DNA of 14,214 nucleotides from Chloroflexota bacterium (GTDB lineage: Bacteria > Chloroflexota > Anaerolineae > Promineifilales > Promineifilaceae), in contig JAJRTP010000453.1 in the NCBI GenBank assembly GCA_024278255.1, positions 1-14,214 on the forward strand, written 5' to 3'. The notes under the pieces were generated by a model, which saw only the letters and a list, made by a program, of their open reading frames with translations, was not told the origin of the DNA and searched no databases. Of this stretch, positions 6,760 through 13,314 are shown in pieces. The translations under genes and the position numbers were made by a program. Position 1 is the stretch's first letter. The number at the start of each line of letters is the position of its first letter.

Positions 6760-7905
6760 ATGAAAATAAAGCGTAATTTGTTATCTCAATTACCGGATTA
6801 TCTCCTACCGGGTAAAGTTGTTGTTTTGTACGGGCCACGCCAGGTAGGTAAGACCACGTTAGCACATGCCCTTCTGGATATCGTTACCTTATCCAGCCGC
6901 TTTATCAACGCAGACGAACTTATCTACCAGGAAATACTTTCCAGCCAGAACAGGCGACGGTTGGGCGAATTGTTAAGTGGCGTCGAACTATTGGTCATTG
7001 ACGAAGCCCAGCGTGTGCCCAACATCGGCCTGAATCTAAAGATTATGGTGGATAATTTTCCCCAGGCTCGTATTCTGGCAACCGGCTCCGCTTCCTTTGA
7101 TTTGGCAAACAAAGTCAGCGAACCGCTTACCGGGCGAAAACTGACGTTTACTCTCTATCCAGTCAGTTACGATGAACTGCGCCAAACGCTTGGCCCGCTG
7201 GAAACACGCACGCAGTTGGAACGCTGGCTGGTCTGGGGTGGGTATCCCGCCATTGTTACCACGTCAGACCCATCCTTGCGCCAACACCTACTGGATGAAC
7301 TGGTTGGCTCTTACTTGTACCGGGACATTTTAGAACTGGAAGGAATCAGGCGCGCCGACAAAATCGTGAATATGCTTCGCCTGTTGGCTTTTCAAATCGG
7401 GCATGAAGTTTCGCTTTCGGAATTGGCATCTAATCTGGCAATTAACCGGCAAACAGTGGCCCGCTATCTTGATTTACTGGAAAAGGTGTTTGTGATTTTT
7501 CGCGTGGGCGGTTTTTCGCGTAATTTGCGCAAGGAAATCAGCAAAAATGCCCGCTACTATTTTTACGATAACGGTGTCCGCAATAGCCTGATCCAAAATT
7601 TTAACCCGCTGCATTTGCGCAATGACGTGGGCCAATTATGGGAAAATTTTTTGATGGTGGAACGACGCAAGGCAAATCAAGCAGACGGCCGTCTGGTAAA
7701 CACCTATTTTTGGCGTACCTATGACCGAAAAGAAATTGATTACATTGAGGAATACGGCGGGCGGCTGTATGGTTTTGAGTTTAAGTGGCAGGACGGCCGT
7801 ATCCGTCGCGCAGTCCGCAGTGAATTTTTGCAAACATATCCCCAGTCAGAACTGACTGTCATTAATCAGGAAAATTTCGAGCCGTTTGTGACGCCTCAGA
7901 CGTAA
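6760..7905 (+). CDS. AAA_14/DUF4143 family ATPase
   Basis: Predicted ATP-binding protein of 381 residues in the widespread AAA_14 plus DUF4143 family (COG1373), whose cellular role is not established. Walker A is GPRQVGKT at 25-32; Walker B is LLVIDEAQ with D81 and E82; the sensor-like ATGSASFDL is at 107-115. GRKLTFTLYPVSYDEL is the usual link to the DUF4143 half. A winged-helix stretch (about 217-243, LSELASNLAINRQTVARYL) follows. The C-terminus has D327 in EIDYI and E340-F-K342 in GFEFKW, arranged like a PD-(D/E)XK nuclease-type core; whether it cuts DNA is unknown. No membrane segment. It stands alone on the plus strand with its own promoter. Its last 44 bp overlap the 3' end of the SDR gene on the other strand. 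Confidence 0.92.
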   Translation: MKIKRNLLSQLPDYLLPGKVVVLYGPRQVGKTTLAHALLDIVTLSSRFINADELIYQEILSSQNRRRLGELLSGVELLVIDEAQRVPNIGLNLKIMVDNFPQARILATGSASFDLANKVSEPLTGRKLTFTLYPVSYDELRQTLGPLETRTQLERWLVWGGYPAIVTTSDPSLRQHLLDELVGSYLYRDILELEGIRRADKIVNMLRLLAFQIGHEVSLSELASNLAINRQTVARYLDLLEKVFVIFRVGGFSRNLRKEISKNARYYFYDNGVRNSLIQNFNPLHLRNDVGQLWENFLMVERRKANQADGRLVNTYFWRTYDRKEIDYIEEYGGRLYGFEFKWQDGRIRRAVRSEFLQTYPQSELTVINQENFEPFVTPQT

Positions 7906-8665
7906 GCGGCAGCGCTTGCACCCGCGCCTCATCCCAGGCCACAAATTCGCCGCTCCACTCCGGCGGGGCGTACAGAGCCAAGGTTGCCAGAGCCGCGCCC
8001 GGCTTGTCTGGTGATAAAAGTTGGCCGTCTTCATACTTCCTGACAAAACGGGCGTACACGTCCGGGGCCATACCCGCTGCCCCCTGCTCCCGGATAACTT
8101 GCTGCATGGCCGTATCTACCGCGCCGGGGCGCACGGCTACGGCCGTAATCAAAGGTTCTTCCGCCGCCAATACCCGCGTCAACTGGTTCAACGCTCCTTT
8201 GGCTGCGCAATACGCCCCCCAACCCGGCAGCCCATACGTCGCCGCCCCGCTGGACACGTTGATCACCCGCCCCCGCCGCTGCCGCAGGTGAGGCAAGGCA
8301 GCCTGCGTCAGTTGCAACGGACCAAGCAGGTTAACGGACAAGTTTTCCTGCCAGGCCATTACATCTACTTCGGCGATAGGGGCTATCGGTTCAATCGTAC
8401 CGGCATTGTTGATCAGGGCGTCAATACGGCCGTACCGCGCCAACGCCGCCGCCACCACATAAGCACAATCTTCTGCATCGGTCACATCGCCGGGAATGGC
8501 TACGGCCGTGCCGCCCTCCGCCTCAATCAACCGCGCCGCTTCCGCCAATGCGTCTCCAGAACGCGCCAGCAACACCACATTAGCCCCAGCAGCAGCCGCA
8601 AACCGGGCCGCCGCCAAGCCCAACCCTCTGGACGCTCCCGTAATAATCACTGTTGGTTCACTCAT
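7862..8665 (-). CDS. Short-chain dehydrogenase/reductase (SDR)
   Basis: Classical SDR oxidoreductase of about 267 residues, NAD(P)-dependent and cytosolic; substrate not predictable. In numbering from the upstream ATG at 8668, the cofactor loop TGASRGLG is at 10-17. Next come GDVTD (60-64), NNAG (87-90), the catalytic Ser140 in NVSSG, then Tyr153 and Lys157 in AYCAAK, and PG at 181-182. Two ATGs are adjacent, at 8668 and 8665. The strong AGGAGG site ends 2 nt before the first and 5 nt before the second, so the second is chosen. The gene is divergent from the cyclase-family hydrolase and convergent with the ATPase. The C-terminal tail (EFVAWDEARVQAL) resembles benzil/sepiapterin reductase-like SDRs, but that subgroup call is weak. 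Confidence 0.92.
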   Translation of the reverse strand: MSEPTVIITGASRGLGLAAARFAAAAGANVVLLARSGDALAEAARLIEAEGGTAVAIPGDVTDAEDCAYVVAAALARYGRIDALINNAGTIEPIAPIAEVDVMAWQENLSVNLLGPLQLTQAALPHLRQRRGRVINVSSGAATYGLPGWGAYCAAKGALNQLTRVLAAEEPLITAVAVRPGAVDTAMQQVIREQGAAGMAPDVYARFVRKYEDGQLLSPDKPGAALATLALYAPPEWSGEFVAWDEARVQALPLTSEASQTARNFPD

Positions 8666-8772
8666 CATTGCCTCCTTAAATTATTCTCACGCCTTCACAC
8701 GTCATCTATACCATATTTTTACCCGTTGGGTCATCCTGGGCAAACTCATTCGCTGCCTCGCCCCGCCGAAAA

Positions 8773-8802
8773 TTACGAATGCACTGTTTAGTCAGGTATA
8801 AT
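8773..8802 (+). promoter_or_regulatory. Candidate promoter for the cyclase-family hydrolase
   Basis: A perfect TATAAT (8797-8802) has a weak upstream box, TTACGA (8773-8778), at an 18-bp spacing. Transcription would start near 8809 and leave a leader of about 49 nt carrying AAGGAG (8845-8850), 7 nt before the ATG at 8858. The 8666-8857 gap must also hold the divergent SDR promoter, which I could not place convincingly. Confidence 0.45.
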
Positions 8803-8857
8803 GACGGTGTGAAATTTGAATGACCAATCACCCATTATCCAAATAAGGAGACACACC

Positions 8858-9733
8858 ATGAAATTTATAGACCTGACCATTCCTCTGGGCATCGGCACAC
8901 CTCCCTGGCCCACCTATGAACCACTGCAAGTAAAATATTTCAAGCGGTTGGCCCCCAACGGGGCCAACGGCCAGATTGTCACCCACAGCAACCACGTGGG
9001 CACGCATCTGGACGGGGAAATTCATTTTTACACCCCCGGCAAAGACATTGCCCAACTGGATTTTGAATTTCTGGCCGGAGAAGCAGCCATCGTGGATTTG
9101 AGCGACGTGTGCGGCGACTACGACGTGTATACGCCGGAAATGATCGAGGAGCGGGTGGAAGTGCGTGAAGGGGACATCCTCATCATCCACACCGGCTACC
9201 ACCATTTCGGCTGGGATCAGCCCTATGGCAACGAGGTACGCTACATGGTGATGCACCCCGGCCCGGATGCCCGTTTTGCCAACTGGTGCATTGAAAAGAA
9301 GCTCAAATGGATTGGCGTAGACTGCGGCAGCGCCGATCATCCCATGAACACCAAAATCCGGGATTGGATGCCGGCCCAGGCTGAAGACGCCGACGCCCAT
9401 TTCCGGGAAAAGTACGGCAAGCCGCTGGCGGAATACTTCACCAAAGATATGTACCAGATGATGCACTTGTGGATGTTTGACAAGGGGATTATTCACGCCG
9501 AATGCGTCGGCGGGGACATTGATCTGCTGGTGAACCGGCGCGTCCAGGTAGCCTGTTTCCCCTGGCGCTTTGTGGACGGGGAAGCCTCCATTGCCCGCAT
9601 TGTGGCGATGGTGGACGATGATGAATACGAAGAGTTAATGGCGAAAAAAGCTACCATGCCGCTTACCAAATACGGCGATTGCTATGACCCGGTTCACGTG
9701 GAACGGTTGGGGGGGCGGGGAAAGGTTTATTAG
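8858..9733 (+). CDS. Cyclase-family (kynurenine formamidase-like) metal-dependent hydrolase
   Basis: Soluble hydrolase of 291 residues in the putative cyclase family (PF04199), which includes bacterial kynurenine formamidase and isatin hydrolase. These use divalent metal to open amide or lactam bonds. The opening MKFIDLTIPLGIGTPPWP is typical. The metal motif is visible as H46-V-G-T-H50-L-D52 with H56 close by; ILIIHTGYHHFG and GVDCGSADHP follow family blocks. At 291 residues it is clearly longer than KynB (about 210). The additional length is around the DWMPAQAEDADAHFREKYG region and the tail, so formamidase activity should not be assumed. ATG 8858 is chosen for AAGGAG at 7 nt; an upstream in-frame TTG at 8816 lacks such a site. 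No ACGGCCGT occurs in this gene, unlike most neighbours. No pathway partner is adjacent. Confidence 0.88.
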   Translation: MKFIDLTIPLGIGTPPWPTYEPLQVKYFKRLAPNGANGQIVTHSNHVGTHLDGEIHFYTPGKDIAQLDFEFLAGEAAIVDLSDVCGDYDVYTPEMIEERVEVREGDILIIHTGYHHFGWDQPYGNEVRYMVMHPGPDARFANWCIEKKLKWIGVDCGSADHPMNTKIRDWMPAQAEDADAHFREKYGKPLAEYFTKDMYQMMHLWMFDKGIIHAECVGGDIDLLVNRRVQVACFPWRFVDGEASIARIVAMVDDDEYEELMAKKATMPLTKYGDCYDPVHVERLGGRGKVY

Positions 9734-9740
9734 GGAATTG

Positions 9741-9781
9741 GATATTGGGATATTGGAGTACTATCCCAATATTCCAATATC
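9741..9781. repeat. 16-bp hairpin built of ATATTGG repeats
   Basis: Bases 9741-9756 pair with 9766-9781 over 16 positions (one G-U) around a 9-nt loop. Each arm is itself two near copies of gatattgg. It starts 7 bp after the hydrolase stop codon, so it could terminate that transcript, although no T-run follows. It lies between two converging genes and abuts a truncated gene relic, so it may instead be an inserted repeat element. Confidence 0.55.
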
Positions 9782-9797
9782 TCAATACCTCAACATC

Positions 9798-9863
9798 TAG
9801 TTTTGCTACAATCTCCGTCGCACTAGGGATCAGAGAAATCATCCGTTTCTGTACGCCACTCAT
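9798..9863 (-). pseudogene. N-terminal relic of a BtuF-like substrate-binding protein gene
   Basis: On the minus strand ATG at 9863 opens MSGVQKRMISLIPSATEIVAKL. SLIPSATEIV is the characteristic N-terminal strand of cobalamin/iron-complex substrate-binding proteins of the COG0614 type (compare RIVSLLPSATEIVCALG in typical members). After about 22 codons the similarity stops, and the reading frame runs into the ATATTGG hairpin at 9741-9781. The remaining roughly 230 or more codons are missing. It begins 27 bp after the TPR gene stop on the same strand, as if it had been the next gene in that operon. The motif is short, so chance resemblance cannot be excluded. Confidence 0.5.
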
Positions 9864-9890
9864 ATCGTTTGAATAGAAATACAACAGATA

Positions 9891-10748
9891 TTACCCATCA
9901 GCCAATTCCTTTTCCAGATCGCTTATACGCTTCTCAATCCTTTCCCGATAAGCAGCCTGCGGAGTAAGTTCCAGATACAAACGATAATCCGACAAGGCCG
10001 CTTCTTTATCTTCTGCCATTTCATGGGCCAGTCCACGGGCACTATATATTTTCGGATCGTTTGGGCTTAACGCCAACGCCTTATTAAAATCGGCAATAGC
10101 ATTTTGAGGCTCATTCAACCACAAATAGGTTTTGCCTCGATTATAATAAATCATGGCATCAGTAGAGCCTAATAACAAGGCTCTATCAAAGTCGGCAATG
10201 GCTCCAACAGCATCTCTTGGTGCTCCTGTATTGCTATACGCTTTGACTAAGCCGCGATCAAGATAAGCTGTGGAAAAATCAGGCTTTAACTCGATAGCCT
10301 GAGTATAATCACTTATTGCCGCATCAAAATAAAACAAAGCTACGTAAATCCTGCCCCGATTCCAATAAGAAAAAGGATCGCCAGGATTGAGTTCAATGGC
10401 TTTGTTCAAGTCAGCCAATGCCTCGCGGACAACCGCTTGTTGATCCCAAAGGTATTCTTCTGATTCTGCCTGGGCAAAAATAACAACACCTCGATTCTTG
10501 TATGCTTCTGCAAAAGAAGGGTTGATTTGGATAGCCTTGGAATAGTAAATATACGCCTCCTCAAGGTTTCCTTCCTGACGATATGAATAACCGCGATCAT
10601 TATAGTAAAAAGCAAGCTCCAATTTAACAATCTTCCACGCACCCAGAGCAAGCAGGATGATTAAACCAGACAACAAACCAACGACGAGCAAGTGTCGTTT
10701 TTCATGACTAGACAGCGTCTTTTGCGTATTAATTGTCTCTTGCTTCAT
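9891..10748 (-). CDS. Membrane-anchored TPR repeat protein
   Basis: Protein of 285 residues with a short cytoplasmic N-terminus, one hydrophobic helix (about 20-41) and then tetratricopeptide repeats to about 264. There are roughly six repeats (starting near 46, 80, 126, 159, 197 and 232), with recurring Y-x-x-R-G and A-I-x-D-x-x-x-A-I/L patterns. Two repeats are stretched by inserts (about 92-107 and 171-180). The C-terminal 20 residues are charged and helical. Such proteins act as scaffolds for protein interaction; the partner is unknown. Its ATG overlaps the arsenate reductase stop by 4 bp (ATGA), so translation is coupled. The gene is more AT-rich than its neighbours and has no ACGGCCGT, which may indicate different origin or faster change. 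The topology (repeats outside the cytoplasm) is an inference. Confidence 0.88.
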   Translation of the reverse strand: MKQETINTQKTLSSHEKRHLLVVGLLSGLIILLALGAWKIVKLELAFYYNDRGYSYRQEGNLEEAYIYYSKAIQINPSFAEAYKNRGVVIFAQAESEEYLWDQQAVVREALADLNKAIELNPGDPFSYWNRGRIYVALFYFDAAISDYTQAIELKPDFSTAYLDRGLVKAYSNTGAPRDAVGAIADFDRALLLGSTDAMIYYNRGKTYLWLNEPQNAIADFNKALALSPNDPKIYSARGLAHEMAEDKEAALSDYRLYLELTPQAAYRERIEKRISDLEKELADG

Positions 10749-11164
10749 TCTGAATCTTGCAAAAATCTCAGAACCCGATCCGCAATGTCATCACGGATCT
10801 GTCGGAACACGGCCGTAACTTCCTCATCCGTTCCCACAGCCTCCGCAGGATCAATAAAACCAATGTGCGTTTTCAGCCCCGCACCTTCCAGCCAGACAGG
10901 ACACGTCTCCTTCGCCCCATCGCACACCGTAATCACGTAATCAAAATAAACGCCCGCGTACTCCTCCACCGACTTGGAACGGTTGGCGCTGATGTCAATG
11001 CCCAACTCAGCCATCACTGCAATCGCCTTGGGATGGACGTAACCGCTGGGGGTCGTTCCCGCCGAACAGGCGACGAATTGGTCTCCGATACGGCCGTTAA
11101 TCAACCCCTCCGCCATCTGACTGCGACAAGAATTTCCTGTACAAAGCACCAATACCGTCTTCAT
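10745..11164 (-). CDS. arsC: Arsenate reductase, thioredoxin-coupled (low-molecular-weight phosphatase fold)
   Basis: Cytosolic enzyme of 139 residues that reduces arsenate to arsenite. The N-terminal P-loop LCTGNSCRSQMAEG contains nucleophile C8 and R14 in the C-x5-R pattern. The two further cysteines needed for the thioredoxin-linked relay are C81 and C88 (VCDGAKETCPVW), matching the C82/C89 pair of plasmid pI258 ArsC. The general-acid loop is D105-P106. All three cysteines argue for arsenate reductase rather than a plain tyrosine phosphatase. The Shine-Dalgarno AGGAGG (11171-11166) lies only 1 nt from the ATG, unusually close; no better start is available. No arsR, arsB or acr3 is within the window. 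It follows trpB after 58 bp and overlaps the TPR gene by 4 bp. Confidence 0.92.
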   Translation of the reverse strand: MKTVLVLCTGNSCRSQMAEGLINGRIGDQFVACSAGTTPSGYVHPKAIAVMAELGIDISANRSKSVEEYAGVYFDYVITVCDGAKETCPVWLEGAGLKTHIGFIDPAEAVGTDEEVTAVFRQIRDDIADRVLRFLQDSE

Positions 11165-11222
11165 GCCTCCTGATCCCTATCCGTGACAATCCCTATCATC
11201 CAGCAAATCCGTGGTACACCTT

Positions 11223-12437
11223 CTACAAATCCAACGCACTCATCACCGTATTCAAATCCTTGTCTCCCCGCCCGCTCAAGTTCACAATGATGATTTGATC
11301 CGGCCGCATTTTAGGGGCCTGTTTAATAGTTTCGGCCACGGCATGGCTGGATTCCAGCGCCGGGATGATGCCTTCTGTGCGGCAAAGCGTCTGGAAAGCG
11401 GCCAACGCTTCCTCGTCTGTGGCGTAGGTATAGCCGGCCCGCTCGTTATCCCGGAAAAGGGCGTGTTCCGGCCCCACGCTGGGGTAATCCAGTCCGGCGC
11501 TGATGCTGTGCGTCTCCATAATCTGGCCGTCCGGCGTTTGCATGACGTAACTTTTTGTGCCGTGCAGGACACCGATACGGGCTACGTTCATATCGGCAAA
11601 ACGGGCTGCGTGACGGCCGTTTTCAATCCCCTCGCCGCCCGCTTCCACCCCGACAAACTGGACGCTCTCATCATCCCGGAAGGCGTGGAAGATACCCATG
11701 GCATTGCTGCCGCCCCCCACGCAGGCAATAATCATATCCGGCAAACGGCCGCATTCCGCCAACACCTGCTCCCGTGCTTCCACACCAATTACACTCTGAA
11801 AATCCCGCACCATCATCGGGTACGGGTGCGGCCCCAAAACCGAGCCAAGCAGATAATGCGTCGTCTCCACATTCGTCACCCAGTCGCGGATGGCTTCATT
11901 GATGGCGTCCTTGAGCGTCTGGCTGCCGCTGGACACCGGGCGCACTTCCGCCCCCAGTAGCTTCATGCGGTAAACGTTGGGCTGCTGCCGGGCAATGTCC
12001 ACCGTGCCCATGTAAACGACGCATTCCAGCCCCAGCAGGGCGCAGGCGGTGGCCGTGCCCACGCCGTGTTGCCCCGCCCCCGTCTCGGCCACAATGCGGG
12101 TTTTGCCCATACGCTGCGCCAGCAGCGCCTGCCCCAGAGCATTGTTAATTTTGTGCGCTCCGGAATGGTTCAAATCTTCCCGCTTCAGGTAAATTTGCGC
12201 TCCGCCCAACTGTTGGCTGAGTCGTTTGGCATGGCTGAGGGGGGACGGCCGTCCCACATACGTGCGCAGCAAAGTGTCAAACTCCGCCATAAACTCCGGG
12301 TCGTGAATTGCCTCGTCATAAGCCTGGATCAGTTCATCCAGCGCCGGCATCAACGTTTCCGGCACAAACTGCCCGCCATACGGCCCAAATTTCCCTCGTT
12401 CATCCGGTACATTTACCTTTTTAATTTGCATGACCAT
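11223..12437 (-). CDS. trpB: Tryptophan synthase beta subunit
   Basis: PLP enzyme condensing indole with L-serine to form L-tryptophan, normally as an alpha2-beta2 complex with TrpA. The protein has 404 residues from the chosen start. Visible landmarks: FGPYGGQFVPETLMPAL near the N-terminus, LKREDLNHSGAHKINNALGQ with the PLP lysine K96, AETGAGQHG with catalytic E118, phosphate-binding GGGSNAMG (241-248), and NLSGRGDKD with S388 near the end. Length and motifs fit the main TrpB1 type rather than the longer TrpB2. ATG 12437 is preferred because AAGG lies 6 nt upstream; ATG 12431 is the alternative. An in-frame ATG at 12503 would add residues with no family match inside the toxin gene. The start overlaps the PIN toxin gene by 17 bp. 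No trpA or other trp gene is in the window. Confidence 0.95.
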   Translation of the reverse strand: MVMQIKKVNVPDERGKFGPYGGQFVPETLMPALDELIQAYDEAIHDPEFMAEFDTLLRTYVGRPSPLSHAKRLSQQLGGAQIYLKREDLNHSGAHKINNALGQALLAQRMGKTRIVAETGAGQHGVGTATACALLGLECVVYMGTVDIARQQPNVYRMKLLGAEVRPVSSGSQTLKDAINEAIRDWVTNVETTHYLLGSVLGPHPYPMMVRDFQSVIGVEAREQVLAECGRLPDMIIACVGGGSNAMGIFHAFRDDESVQFVGVEAGGEGIENGRHAARFADMNVARIGVLHGTKSYVMQTPDGQIMETHSISAGLDYPSVGPEHALFRDNERAGYTYATDEEALAAFQTLCRTEGIIPALESSHAVAETIKQAPKMRPDQIIIVNLSGRGDKDLNTVMSALDL

Positions 12438-12876
12438 TTTTTGCCTTGTAAGCGCGTAAAATCTGCCTGAATTGCCCGGATGCAACAATGGATACAGAAC
12501 CAACCTTCCGCAAAACCAGCAGATCGTTATCGCCTGAAATTAAATAATCCACTTGACCAATCACCGCATAAGCGACCAGATAATCATCTTTCGGGTCTCG
12601 CGTAACCGGAGGAATATCCTCCGTAATCAACGGTATCTTTTCGCCAAACAAACGCAGCAATGATAACAAACGGGCCAGCCTTTCTTCCGAAATAACATTG
12701 AGAAGACGCGGTTTGTTTCTCACTGTTTCTTCGAGTTCTTGCAGCATCATTTCAGGAACAAGTAACGTTACCTGCTCTTCCCAAACCGCTTCCAACAAAA
12801 ACATGATAAAACTGTCTTCGTGCGGTTTGAGTAAATAAGCAATGTACAGATTAACATCAACCAAAACACGCATCAT
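12421..12876 (-). CDS. PIN-domain toxin (VapC-like ribonuclease)
   Basis: PIN-fold protein of 151 residues, probably the RNase toxin of a type II toxin-antitoxin pair. The acidic metal-binding residues appear at the expected places: D7 in VDVN, E47 in LQELEE, D97/D98 in RDPKDDYLVA, and D116 or D118 in SGDNDLL. The DPKDDYLVAYA and YLISGDNDLL blocks are typical of the COG1569-type PIN toxins. Its ATG overlaps the antitoxin stop in an ATGA arrangement at 12873-12876; a second ATG follows at once. Its last 17 bp contain the trpB start. Target RNA is unknown. Confidence 0.87.
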   Translation of the reverse strand: MMRVLVDVNLYIAYLLKPHEDSFIMFLLEAVWEEQVTLLVPEMMLQELEETVRNKPRLLNVISEERLARLLSLLRLFGEKIPLITEDIPPVTRDPKDDYLVAYAVIGQVDYLISGDNDLLVLRKVGSVSIVASGQFRQILRAYKAKNGHAN

Positions 12877-13205
12877 TTATATTCCCGGAACGTCACCTTA
12901 CCCTTTTTGACCAAATTTTCTATTACCTCATCGGCAATCTCATCAGCCAGTCGCTCTACTTCTTCTTGCGGCATATCTTTATTCCGTTCGTTTATTTCAA
13001 GCGCAATTTGACGCAATTCCTCAAGAGCCTGCTGGCGGCGACGCTTTGTTCGCGCTGCCTGTAACAATTCATAATCTGCATAAGGGATAAGCACAGCTTC
13101 CGCCCTGCCTCGGTTCTGGATAACCACGTCTTCCTGCTGTCCTTTAACCAAATTCAGAAAAGAACTTAACTGCTGTCTCGTTTCGCTAACGGATGCGGTT
13201 TTCAT
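12873..13205 (-). CDS. Phd/YefM-family antitoxin
   Basis: Predicted DNA-binding antitoxin of 110 residues that would neutralise the PIN toxin and repress the shared promoter. Residues 1-50 (SVSETRQQLSSFLNLV, then VVIQNRGRAEAVLIPYADYELL) match the Phd/YefM DNA-binding fold. Residues 52-100 form a charged helical region, and the tail KKGKVTFREYK could occupy the toxin groove. This last point is inferred from family behaviour. GGAG lies 7 nt before the ATG. Phd-type antitoxins paired with PIN toxins are known, so the pairing is unremarkable in itself. The gene is AT-rich and has no ACGGCCGT. Confidence 0.87.
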   Translation of the reverse strand: MKTASVSETRQQLSSFLNLVKGQQEDVVIQNRGRAEAVLIPYADYELLQAARTKRRRQQALEELRQIALEINERNKDMPQEEVERLADEIADEVIENLVKKGKVTFREYK

Positions 13206-13226
13206 AATAACACTCCGTATATTTTT

Positions 13227-13270
13227 TCAATAGTCACATTGAATAGTAACGTGTATAGACAATAAATTGT
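13227..13270. promoter_or_regulatory. Candidate operator dyads in the antitoxin leader
   Basis: Two inverted repeats lie between the predicted promoter and the antitoxin start: acaat-aa-attgt (13259-13270) and tcaat-agtcac-attga (13227-13242). They share related half-sites (caat/attg). Phd-family antitoxins commonly bind such dyads to autoregulate. Function is inferred from position only. Confidence 0.4.
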
Positions 13271-13284
13271 ACATTTACATGCAC

Positions 13285-13314
13285 ATGATAACACACGTGC
13301 CAAATATACGTCAA
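13285..13314 (-). promoter_or_regulatory. Promoter of the antitoxin-toxin-trpB unit
   Basis: On the minus strand TTGACG (13314-13309) is followed after 18 bp by TATCAT (13290-13285), a good sigma70-like match. Transcription would start near 13278, giving a leader of about 70 nt. This is the only convincing promoter upstream of the antitoxin, toxin, trpB, arsenate reductase and TPR series. Confidence 0.55.

Larger units (their letters stand above)
509..12252. repeat. Dispersed palindrome ACGGCCGT (22 copies)
   Basis: Copies start at 509, 580, 763, 1351, 2071, 2386, 2663, 2708, 2931, 3270, 5072, 5167, 5293, 7685, 7793, 8139, 8426, 8502, 10809, 11090, 11613 and 12245. All lie in coding sequence of nine genes. 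None occurs in the hydrolase, TPR, antitoxin, toxin or Nudix genes. Because it is its own reverse complement it appears on both strands. The reading phase varies between genes, so a shared protein motif does not explain it. Confidence 0.85.

Noticed and set aside
8816..8857. Upstream TTG start for the cyclase-family hydrolase
   Set aside because: ATG 8858 has an ideal AAGGAG at 7 nt and begins at the family's conserved N-terminus.
12438..12503. Upstream ATG 12503 for trpB
   Set aside because: The extra residues lie wholly inside the toxin gene in another frame and do not resemble TrpB; AAGG supports 12437.
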